Below, piece after piece: positions 1-9,620 of a stretch of 64,000 bases of DNA. Origin of the DNA: Oryzias latipes (Eukaryota; Chordata; Actinopteri; Beloniformes; Adrianichthyidae). Each line of letters starts with the position of its first letter. Positions within the stretch are counted from its first letter, which is position 1. The stretch is taken from positions 22,067,855-22,131,854 of the forward strand of contig NC_019879.2 in the NCBI RefSeq assembly GCF_002234675.1, read 5' to 3'. The notes beneath the pieces were generated by a model that was not told the DNA's origin, did not search any database, and saw nothing but the letters and a program-made list of their open reading frames with translations. The position numbers and the translations under genes were made by a program.

Positions 1-17
1 AGTGAATTTCTCCTCAG

Positions 18-3000
18 ATCCACTACCTGACAAACCTGCTGTGGAAGTCCTCTGTTCGGGCTGTTCTGCACATAAAGTGGCCGAAATTAAACAAGCAGGG
101 GAAATATCTATTGTACCTGATGAACGTCTCCACTAAGGGACAGAATGAAGTCCGCTGCTCCCCAGAGACTGAGATCAACAGCCTCAAACTCACCCATGTG
201 GTATTCTGGATCCTCAATTGATCACATTTGTTAGCGCTACTTTGCTCTTGACTTTCTGCTTTTCTTTGAGTGCTGGAATAATGTTCAGTAATATGTTTCC
301 AGAAGTCCTCCGTGTCTGAACCAAATCAGAAAATCACAAAAGAAGAGAAAAAAACCAGTGGAAGAATATCGTCTTTCTTTGGAAGAAAAAACAATGTTTT
401 GGTAAGCTGGGGTGTTAACATGCACAGTCTCATTTGTGAGCAGGGGGGTATTCCAGGAAGCATGTTTAAACTACCCTGACTTTAACCCTGAACTCTGGCT
501 GAAATCTGTCTGAACTTGCTTACTCTGGGTATGTCGGTTCCAAAAAACCGGATATGAGTTAGTGTAATTACGCTCGACTTGGTAACCCTGAGTTAATGCG
601 CGCGCACGGCAAGTACAAAAAGACATTCTCAATGGATCGCCGATTTCTGGAGTCACCATGGAAACGCGTGGAGAACAAAAGAGAGCGCTACACTTCAGTG
701 AGACGGAGTCTGAGATTTTAATGACGGCGTATGAAGATTATACGCCCATCAACAAAGTAATACGGCTGCATCATCAGCAAAAGAAAGAGTTTCTGCTTGG
801 AGCAAAATAACGGACAGAGTAAACGCATTATTCCAATTCAATTAAATGTTTTTCCATCTTAATTTATTATACTTCTTGAACTCTCGTATGTCTAAGTTTG
901 AGGCCACAGATATTCTCATATTTATAACATTAAAATAAATGATTTAATGTGGATTTGCAACATGACAAATTTATTCAATTATTATGACTCTAACTTTAAC
1001 TTCACTATTTGTAGCATCAATCAGTACTAGTGGTGCTAAATAAACTCATCATCCTCTCACTCATTCTACAGAAAGAATTAAACATAACAGGACAAAATAA
1101 CCCAGCAAAACACAGTAAAACAGCTAAACATATTTGGTCAAAAACCCACACTTAAACCCCAATCTGTCCAGACTGGCAAAGGAAATGGTAGCCCACAATT
1201 CCGTGCTGTGCCGATGTAACAGCAGCACCAAAGTTATACCTACGTAATTGAATTAATTTGAATGAAAGTAAAATAACTGTTTGATATCTACGTGTTATTT
1301 TTAAGATGACTTAACTAAAACCAATTTTTTTATCTTAACTGAAGCAAATAATTAAGTTAGATCAATGTTAAAAAGCTTATCTTTCCAACATCCATACGTG
1401 CTCTTATCACCCTCTCATGGTGGAAAAAGTATTATCTGAGCTTCTTCATCCACTAAATCATCTTCAAATGGACACACCATGCTCCTTCACCTCTCTGAAA
1501 CCAACTGACCTTCAACTAAACCTGCTCCAGACCAGGGGCCTCATTTATAAACGTTGCGTACGCACAAAAGAAGGCGTACGCCACTCTCTACGCAATAGTT
1601 GAGATTTATAAAAAGCAAACTTGACGGGAAAATTTGCGGTTCTCCACGCAAGCTCTGACCCAGGCGTACGCACAAAAACGGGTGAAATGAGAAACGGCGA
1701 CGCCGTCGGCAGATGGAAGAAACACGTGAAAGTGAAAATGACAATCCTGCCTCTCAGAAATAACATGAAGACTTCACAAAGCAAGTCTTACAATTAACAG
1801 CCTACACAAACACCCGTTTGATCGTTCAGCAGTGAAACAAACAAAACAATCAAACGAAAATTACAACAGAAATTCAAATGAACACTTATTTGGAAAAAGA
1901 AAAGTGAAATATGTTCTGCAATATTGGCATGTTGTGCAATTCATCCTCATAAATAATATAGTTAACAGAACGAAATAATGTACAAAACTGATATTCTCGT
2001 CAGTGTGTCCGTCTGGAGGAGCAGACAAAGGTGTGGGCGTGCAGACGGACGGACAGACGTACTAATTGTCCACTGGGGAAAGTTGTTTTCAGAGCAAAAC
2101 ATTTCTTCATAAGCTATGGAAGTATGGTATTCATGCATATGCCTTTAGTTTGTTTTATTTTTGATAAAACAATGTATGGCGTATGTCTCAACCATTCAGA
2201 AAGCAACAAGAAATTACATTTGCGCAGATCAATTTCCCATTTCCACGTCGATTATTACCGACATCTGTAGCTTGTCAGATGCAATTAAATGGAGGGAAAT
2301 AAAATGCCCCATCACAATGCGTAATGACGCACAATGGCTGATCTTACGCTCTTAGAAGATGTGGCAAATGGAAGAATTCGGAGTGAACGCATTTTTAGAC
2401 AGCAAGAAGACGTGCTGGCAAATGAGGACGAGTGGCTTATGAGCCGGTTCTGACTTCCTCCAGCCGTCCTGTTGGACCTCTGCGGGCTTTTGGGCCCGGC
2501 GTTACAGAGGAGCACTCGGAGGAACCACGCGTGTCACCCGGTGCATCTGGCGCTCCGGTCCCCCCGGCGCATGCATCTGGCGCTCCGGTGTCCCCCCCCC
2601 CCGATGGAGCGCTGTAGCCTCACAACCTCGAATGGTTGTGAGGCTACAGCATTTACGGCGTCCGCCACCGTTTGCCGCTCACGTGCCTTTTTGGCATTAG
2701 TAATGTCCACACTGTGCCCTCCAAACAACACTTTTCTCCTCTTTTCCACCTCGCCAACGATAACTTTTACTTCACATTGAGTGAAGTTACGTTTTTTTGA
2801 TTTCCTCTCGGTGTTTGCCATGGTTCCGCAATCAATGAATATTCATTTGTGGGCGTTTCACGGACTATTTATGGTCAAATATGGGCGTGTCATGAAGCCG
2901 CAAAAAGCTGCGCTGCATTTAGAATCGGTTGTGATTTATTAAGGGAAAGATGCATAGGATGTGCGTGCGCACGGTTTTATAAATCTGAATATTTCTTTGC

Positions 3001-5553
3001 GTACGCACGTCCTATGTTTCATCCGTACGCCACTTCTGACGCAAATCCTACGCAAAGTTTTATAAATGAGGCCCCAGGTTATGTTCAGAGCATGAGTTGC
3101 TATGGCAACTTGACAAACCCTGAAACATACCTCCATTTCTGGAACCGAAAGCTGAGGTTATACGCTTCCTTAGCCTCAAACTTACCATGGTAACTCACAT
3201 AACCTGCTTTTTGGAATACCCCCCTGATGTGATGTGCTAAAGCTGTTGTTCTCTCCTGTCTACAGTCTATGGAGAGTGGAATCCACTGGGGACATCTACA
3301 GTGCACTCTGCTGGGTATTGATGGTACAACAATTGAGCTGAGAACTCGTCTGTGGAACTCAACGTTTTTAGAGGTAAAAAATACAAATGTTTTTCTTCCA
3401 TGTTTTTAGTGTATCATCATTGTTGGTTTACTATATTTGCTAAACAGCAGCATCTTTGTTTTGGACAGGAGTATGCTTCCGTAAAAACCTCCCGTTTGTT
3501 GGTGAAGGCCTCTCTTGAGCTTCAGACAGATGTCAAAAATGTGATCCTGAAATCTCCTAACATAGATGTGAGTCTTTGATCTCTTACATAGACAAATGTA
3601 CCCTTACAGCTTTGATAGCATCTCATGGCCTTTTTGTGGCGTTAAAACGGTGGCAGGTAACGGTGGCCGTGTCTCCAGAGAGCGACGTGGCGCAGTATGT
3701 CGTCCAGTGGTGGGTCATACTGTTGGCTGTTCTCGCAGGAATCTTGATCTTGGCCTTGATGGTATTTATGCTTTGGAAGGTAAGAGGACACATTCTGTAT
3801 GTTGTTTGCAGGACAAAACAGAATCTTTTGATTTTTGTTATAAATGTAGCTGCCATATTTCACATGGACCTAAAAGAACTCAAAATGGCTGCCAAAGTGA
3901 TCAGCACAATGAATCATTTGACTGATTTTACAGTTCATAACATATCGCTCTTATTTAATTAAATAAAAGACATAGTTGTTGTTTGCTCTCTATTATTTCA
4001 CACTTCAACTGTTTTATAAAGTAACTACTTCTTAGATAAAACAATGCCTTATGTTAGTGTTAAGAACATTTATTACAAACGTTTTTGCTTATTTAAATAA
4101 ATACATCAATACATATATAAATGCACACATTTTTGCCCATTAAAAGGCAAATTCACCCTCTAAAATCATTAAATGTTTAAGTATTATTTTTAAATAAATA
4201 CTTTCCTATGATATAATTGCTGATAAAATTAAGTATGTTTTTTAATCAAATCAAAAAGGGAGCTGTAAAATGAAATCTATTTGACTTTACTGAATAGTTT
4301 AGAGTTTTTTATAGTGAAATAAACACAAAGTAGTGATGAACGTTTTTTTTTGTCTGAAAAGACCAAAGAACACGAGTTCCTTCACAATTAGTTTTAACAA
4401 TTTATTTGAGGTTTGGTAAATATATTTTGTAATTAAATGTCATTTTAGAGAAGTCCCTATTTTTGTGAAAGATAATGCAAAATATTTGTTTTTAAGTAGT
4501 TGGGCTTCTCAACGTCACAGGGGGGATATGATTCTCCATTGTATTTATTATATCCATATTAATTATTTATCTAAATTTATATGTATTAAATGTATTATAT
4601 ATATATATATAATATTAATATTAATGTATTTAAAGCCATTCATATTTTCTGGCTTTCCAATACGGATCAGAGTTACAACATCAAGTATTTTCTTTTTTCT
4701 TTTTTGAATATTTGTTCCTAAAGAACTTTATTACAAAGCCACAAAACATTAAGATCTTTTCTCTCCAAGTTTTCTGTGCAAAATACTAGAAGAGGTACAA
4801 CACAAAATGGACGGTAAAAGGCAGTTTATTTTACTGTCCATTTACTGGATGAAATTGAGGATGATAGAGCATCGCTCCTAACCACTGCCCTTGCTCCTCC
4901 TCAGTGCGGTTTCTTCAAAAGAGCATATAAAGATCAATATGAGGCTGCCAGTCACAGGGCAGATATCCATCAACAGCCTTCTGAACAAGAAACACTCACT
5001 GAGGCCTGACTTTCTGTCTGAACGGGGGTAACGTTAGCATGAAGCGTGCTTTTGCAGTTGCTCATGAGTTTACCTTTCTGCTCCATCTGCAGATGTGATG
5101 TGGGACAAATTCAGCCGGACTCAAATTTTACTAACCACACGATAGAAGTCATTTAAAAACAATCCAGCATGAATGAACCACTGACAAAATATGCTTTCCA
5201 GTGGTGCCACATGTGTCTCTGAATTTTGCCCACATTTCGGTGCTTTTCCTGTGCACAGTTCTGTCGATGCGCGGCCTGTCAGCATTTTGTCTGCTTGGAC
5301 TCCAAAAATACGCTAAGCAAGAGCATGCTTAATGTCAGGATCCACACCTGCCTTCCTGTTTCATCTCATGTTTTGCCTGTGTCACCAGTGCGGATTCTTC
5401 AAGCGCTCCCAGAAGGACGACAGCGTTCCTCAGTACCACGCGGTGCGGATAAGGAAGGAGAGTGTCGAGCGTGAAGATGCAAAACTCAAACCTGATGTTA
5501 CTGAAAAGAAGCAGTGGATGACATCATGGATGGACAGTGAAAGTTACTCTTGA
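18..5553 (+). CDS. itga6: Integrin alpha-6 (3' part, N-terminus outside window)
   Basis: Laminin-receptor integrin alpha chain; pairs with beta-1 or beta-4 at the plasma membrane. Coding exons, all phase 0: 18-197, 303-401, 3266-3373, 3469-3567, 3657-3779 and tail exon B 5389-5553. The first exons cover the end of the calf-2 region (INSLKLTH; later SRLLVKAS and the family motif RLWNSTFLEEY). Exon 3657-3779 encodes the stalk end and one transmembrane helix (VVQWWVILLAVLAGILILAL). Exon B starts CGFFKRS, the GFFKR clasp that binds beta-chain tails, and ends WMDSESYS, close to the ITGA6B tail ending in NESYS; this is what separates alpha-6 from alpha-3 and alpha-7. A weak donor leaves the end of the first exon uncertain by one codon (197 or 200). 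The furin-type RKKR site expected around 300-330 is absent (see findings). Neighbour order (PDK1, RAPGEF4 downstream) supports ITGA6. Confidence 0.95.
1535..3075. mobile_element. Second Harbinger-like element nested in the first
   Basis: Terminal inverted repeats GGGGCCTCATTTATAA (from 1535) and TTATAAATGAGGCCCC (to 3075), followed inward by copies of TGCGTACGCAC / GCGTACGCAC. A 3-bp repeat CAG flanks the GGGCC ends (1533-1535 and 3075-3077), the size expected for PIF/Harbinger target duplication. Removing the insert restores a continuous outer element (gaccag joined to gttatgttcag). Contains the Myb/SANT-like reading frame at 2534-2821 on the - strand. No transposase of normal length remains. 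Confidence 0.7.
2534..2821 (-). pseudogene. Myb/SANT-like protein remnant of the nested Harbinger element
   Basis: The 95-codon frame starts MANTERKSKKRNFTQCEV and continues KVLFGGHSVDITNAKKARE, the pattern of the N-terminal Myb/SANT-like DNA-binding domain carried by the second protein of fish Harbinger transposons. After about residue 65 the family sequence breaks off into a GC-rich stretch (GGGGHRSARC), so the gene is truncated. It lies wholly inside the inner element and is not a host gene. Confidence 0.6.
3780..4904 (+). other. ITGA6 intron before alternative exons
   Basis: AT-rich intron between the transmembrane exon and exon A, with an AT dinucleotide-rich stretch near 4590-4625. No gene, transposon end or RNA structure recognised. 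A further 361-nt intron (5028-5388) separates exons A and B. Confidence 0.7.
4905..5009 (+). CDS. itga6: ITGA6 alternative cytoplasmic exon A
   Basis: Follows a CAG acceptor (4902-4904), opens in phase 0 with CGFFKRAYKDQYEA and ends at a TGA (5007-5009) after 34 codons, ending SEQETLTEA. This matches the alpha-6A tail of other vertebrates (CGFFKR...DHYDA...QPS...ERLTSDA). A donor GTAACG follows at 5028, giving a 123-nt cassette. If included, the protein ends here and exon B becomes 3' UTR; if skipped, exon B (5389-5553) is translated. Both joins to the transmembrane exon ending at 3779 keep the frame. Confidence 0.92.
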   Translation, partial: CGFFKRAYKDQYEAASHRADIHQQPSEQETLTEA

Positions 5554-6201
5554 AAGCTGAGATCATTTGTTCGATAAATAATCAATCATTCTGCTGACAT
5601 CATTTTTAATGTGTAAATCCAGGATTTACTGGTTTCAGTACCTTGAATTTTGACACTGTACAGATATATTTTTCTATGTGCTGTTTGTTTTTTATGGTTT
5701 CTGCACATTTTGTATTTATTTTTGTATAAAAAAAAACATGGTGCCAAAGGTTCGTAATAACAGGTTTACAGCTGAGATGCTATTGTTGTCAAATCTATGC
5801 AAAGGTACAAGTCCATCACTGTGGAATGATGTCATTTTACTCATCGCCTGTGTTCCCGTCAAGTTGAAATCTCTCACTGCTGTGATGTTCAGGTAGCATC
5901 CACTGTACTTTAGATCATCACTGAATCGGATTGTTTTTATTTTTATTCAATCCAAAGGGAATGTGCTAAAAAGACTGTTTTTATGGGTGTAACTGCTTCT
6001 TTTTGTCATATATAAAACAATTTAAAGAATTATTTCTAATGAATCTTCCTTTTCTATATAAAAAAAAAAACATCTTCAGCTTCTCCGTAAATTAAGTTTA
6101 AAACATTGTTTTGACAAAACTCAAACAAATGCTGAAGTCAATTCCCCTTCAAACGAGTGTCATAGCAAAAACATCCTAATTGAAAATCCACCTTGCAAGT
6201 A

Positions 6202-6404
6202 TTAACCCTTGTGCTATCCTAGGCACTTTAACATTGGGAGTGGGGTCATCTAGACCCACTAGACAGTGCGCTGAACCTTTTTTCTTCAATGATTTGTGAT
6301 CTTCACTGGTGTCCATGGATTACATGAAATCTTTCCACCTTTGTCATGGTAGGGAGAACACGTCAATGTAAGGGTGGGGTCATCTAAGATAGCACAAGGG
6401 GTAA
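6202..6404. mobile_element. piggyBac-like MITE, copy 1
   Basis: About 200 bp. The left end is TTAACCCTTGTGCTATCCTA and the right end is CTAAGATAGCACAAGGGG, forming an inverted repeat. The TTAA plus CCC start is typical of piggyBac-type elements. Related copies lie at 40228-40431 (same orientation) and 52708-52906 (inverted). The right TTAA has decayed (GGGGTAAC). No coding capacity. Confidence 0.65.
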
Positions 6405-6518
6405 CATCAGTCTTAGAACAAGAAACAAATCTTGTCATTAGATGTTTTTCAATCCTAAATATAGATAAAAAACAGGTAAAATTAGGATGTGAAAACACAA
6501 AAAAGTTCAAAATTTGTT

Positions 6519-6524
6519 TTTAAT
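6519..6524 (-). terminator. Likely poly(A) signal of NUP62
   Basis: ATTAAA on the - strand, about 130 bases after the NUP62 stop codon; the nearest reasonable signal downstream. Not proven. Confidence 0.35.
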
Positions 6525-6655
6525 CATTCTATTCAGGTAGATACAATTATAAAGATGATTGCATTTAAAATAGTTTTGCAACACACAATAGAAGTATAAT
6601 AAAGGAGAAAATCCAAAGCAAAATGGGAAAAATAAGCACTGAGCCAAAAAACAAA

Positions 6656-8411
6656 TCAGTCAAAGGTTAGACGAAAGGTCTTCTCCTGCTCTTTGCGCTG
6701 GGTGTCGCACTGTTTGGACACTTCCTCCACTCTTCTGTGCAGCAGGACAGAGTTCTGGTCGATCCACTGCAGCGAATCCATGTGAGCATTCAGGATCTTG
6801 CAAATCTGCTGAAGCTAAAGGATTCAAAAAGAAAGGAAGGCGATTAAAACAGCAGAAGACTTGATTTTATGAGAAATATGATTTAAAAAAAAAAGGCTCA
6901 GATCTTACTGGATCACTGGTGTCTGCCGGCCCGCTGGATGTGTTCAGGTGCTCAATGATCTCCTTCAGGTCCTGTGACATCCTCTTCAGCTGGGCGTCCA
7001 CGTTCTCAGCGAGCTTGTATGTTCTTTCGCGTTCCTCGTCTGCGTTCTGCATGTAGATGGTTCCGCTCTGCTCCTTCACAGTCTCTTCCAGAGGGCAAAG
7101 CAAGTCCTCCAGCTCCTTCTGCTGGGACAGAATGAAATCGAGCTCCTGGTTGAGCCTTCTCTGGTCCAGCTTCACCTTCTCCATCTCCTTATGCAGAGAC
7201 GTGATCTTTTCCCCGTTCTCCACCAGCATTCTGTCCCAAGCGTTGACCTGAGTTGCCTGCTGTAAGAAATGCCTCTCTTGGTCCTGAAGTTCAAGACTCC
7301 ACTTGTTTATGAGACCCTCCAGCTGGGCGTAGGTCATCACCGGAGGGGCCGTGGTGGTGGTTGTAACGGCTGTTGCTGTGGAGGCTGTTGTGGAGCTTGA
7401 GATGGTCGGAGGTTTGAATCCCAGCGTGAAGCCTGCGGTGGCATTAGCTGTGACAGCTGCAGTTGTTGTGGTGGTGGTGGAGCCGGTGTTTGCTGCTGTG
7501 CTGGCAACGGACCCCAGAGGCTTGAGCATGAAGGATGGAGCTGTACCTGCAGCTGTGGATGCTGCCATGCTGGTTGACAACGCTGGAGCTGCACCCAAAG
7601 TAAAACCTGAAGTTGGCGCTGCTGCAGAGGTTGTGATGATAGGTGACGCAAACAGAGACAGGCCTAGGGTGGGGGCTGACTGGGTGGGGGCTGACTGGGT
7701 GGATGCGGGAGGAGCTGGTGTTGATGAGGGTTTAATTCCGAAGTTAAACCCTCCACCCTGGGTTGGAGCTGCTGGAGCTGCAGCTGCTGGGGCTGGCTGG
7801 GTGAGGGTGGAGGGGGCAGGGGTCCCGAAGCTGAAGCCTCCTCCCCCCGCTGCGATGGTTGTGCTTGCAGCTGAGGTCACCTGGACTTTCGGCGCTCCGA
7901 AGCTGAACCCTCCGAAAGCCATGCCACCTGATGCGGTGGTTGTTGTAGGTGCAACTGTCGCTGCGGGTGGGGCCTGGGAGGTAGCCCCAAAGTTGAAGCC
8001 CCCTCCCGCTGGAGCGGCGCTGTTCGTCTGCGAAGACAACATCCCGCCCAGGGTGAAGCCGGACCCCGCAGCTGGAGCGGCCGAGGAGCCTAAGGTCAAC
8101 CCAGTGGCGGCGGTGGTTTGGGTAGTCGTGGCCAGGCCGAACGTGCCGGTGGCGGCGGCGGCGTTGGGTGTGCCAAAGGAGAAGCCGGTGCCGCCGGCGG
8201 AAGAGTTCTTAGCCGGTGCGCCAAAACTGAAGCCACCGGTCGGGTTGGCGTTGGTCTGACTCTGAGTCGGAGTGCCAAAAGAGAAGCCCGTTCCCGAAGC
8301 CGCAGCCGTGGAGTTCGTTAAACTGAAGCCCGGGGCCGGAGCGGCCGCTGTGGTCTTCTGCGCTCCGAAGGCAAAACCCGAAGGTTGCCCGAAGTTGAAT
8401 CCGCCACTCAT
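6656..8411 (-). CDS. nup62: Nucleoporin p62 (FG-repeat nucleoporin)
   Basis: Central-channel component of the nuclear pore; its coiled coil assembles with NUP54 and NUP58 and its FG repeats bind transport receptors. Two coding exons: 6909-8411 (501 codons, ATG at 8409-8411) and 6656-6814 (52 codons plus stop), joined across a 94-nt GT-AG intron in phase 0. Residues 1 to about 330 form a Ser/Thr/Ala/Gly-rich FG domain with many FSFG, FNFG, FTLG units starting MSGGFNFGQPSGFAFG. From residue 359 (MTYAQLEGLINKWSLELQDQ) to the C-terminus is the NSP1-like coiled coil; it ends KEQEKTFRLTFD. Predicted 553 residues against about 520 in mammals. Fish carry a gene named nup62l, which this may be. A CAG acceptor 9 bases before the ATG (8421-8422) suggests a 5' UTR intron. 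It is not next to ITGA6/PDK1 in mammals. Confidence 0.95.
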
Positions 8412-8420
8412 GTTCTTCCT

Positions 8421-9620
8421 CTGATAAAAACAAAATGACTTTACAGCTTACGAACAAAATGGTATCTTTCACCACAGTTTTTGGCGGGTCGCTAGCACGA
8501 GCTGCCGGTTCAACTAGCTTCACCGAAGAAAAACCGTCTAATGAGAGGACTTCTTACGTTAGCCACGGATATTTTAAATCATAGTCTAATAACTAATTCT
8601 TTCACTGTGCCGGTAAATATAATAATACTAGCGAAGCATCTTTAAAAAAAACGTGGGTAACTGACCAAACGTTTCTTTGAGCATACTTTCTGTTGTAGCT
8701 AAAGGAAGTGACGCCACTTTCAACATGCAATTTTGCCCTCAATTCTGTCTGTCAGAGAAAAAGCCCCACCCTCTAGTTTAGATTGACATCCTTAACACCA
8801 AATTACTGTGCCGAAATGAAAAATGCTGACATTTGATTGGTTTTTATTTTTTAACCTTACAGACAAGCACTGGGGATCAGAGCGACGGCATTTCAACCAG
8901 TCAAAGAGTTAATAGAGGACAAGAGATGCACAGAACGCACTTTTTAGTGTCGTAGATATGAACTACATGTTAATAATTCCTCTTGCATTTTGCTAAATAA
9001 TTAAAATTATATAAATTCGTTTTGTTGTTAAACGCTTTAAAGTAAAACAACATATATTTTATTTGTCACGCAAATATGTATTACTTTCTACATTAGTGGT
9101 GTTTTTAGCGGTCTAATCTAACCCATCTGATATGCGGGTTAGGAACCAAAAGTGATCAATTTGTAGGTGGCGAACATCCCAAAAGTTGTATTCCAACCAC
9201 CATAAAATAAAAGCAGAAGAATAATCTATTTAAATTGCATAAAAGTTGTCATCTTTATTTTATAAAGACTACTGCAAAATAGTTGCGTTGTTCTCTCGGC
9301 GTCGAATCAACTCTTTGAACTTGCTAGCTCAGCTGCGGAGTGGGTGCGTTTGCCGTGTTGACTTTTGACTGAATTTTACAGAGGACGTCCGAAGTGAGGG
9401 ATGATGCTTTAGTCCGTCTGTGACCATGCCTGCAGCAGGAATTCAGTCCAAGTGGAAACACGGTCGATAATCGCAAACGTGCGGGCGAACTGCTGAGTTT
9501 AGCCAACAAGCTAGTGTGTCAACAAGCGTCACATATTTATTGTTGTGGCCGCGTGCGCCATAAGAATTCGGACGTGTCGTGTGTGTTTGAAATCTGATCA
9601 AGTCGAGGCCGGAGAGCAAC
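8421..9620. promoter_or_regulatory. Head-to-head spacer between NUP62 and PDK1
   Basis: About 1.2 kb between two divergent start codons; must hold the promoters of both genes and any NUP62 5' UTR exon. No TATA box is evident. Near PDK1 it contains HIF-type core motifs: ACGTG at 9477-9481, GCGTG at 9551-9555 and ACGTG at 9572-9576. PDK1 is a known HIF-1 target in mammals; function here is inferred only. Confidence 0.4.

Larger units (their letters stand above)
441..3226. mobile_element. Harbinger-like DNA transposon (outer) filling an ITGA6 intron
   Basis: The ends are inverted repeats: CAGGGGGGTATTCCA at 441 and TGGAATACCCCCCTG ending at 3226, with further match inside (AAGCATGTT against AACCTGCTT). 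It lies in the 402-3265 intron, leaving only 39 bases on each side. On the + strand at 658-810 is a short reading frame (METRGEQKRALHFSETESE..) like the start of the Myb/SANT-like protein of PIF/Harbinger elements, ended early by a stop. No intact transposase is seen. No clear target duplication is visible. The element is interrupted by a second element at 1535-3075. Confidence 0.7.
5554..6655. other. ITGA6 3' UTR and spacer to NUP62
   Basis: Begins with the ITGA6 3' UTR; its end is not certain because no canonical AATAAA is seen soon after the stop. ITGA6 (+) and NUP62 (-) converge here. The stretch holds the MITE at 6202-6404 and the likely NUP62 poly(A) signal at 6519-6524. Otherwise AT-rich and featureless. 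Confidence 0.6.

Noticed and set aside
7351-8259. 302-codon + strand reading frame opposite NUP62
   Set aside because: It is the antisense of the Ala/Thr/Gly-rich FG-repeat region; low complexity (Val/Ala/Pro-rich), no domain, no splice or promoter context.
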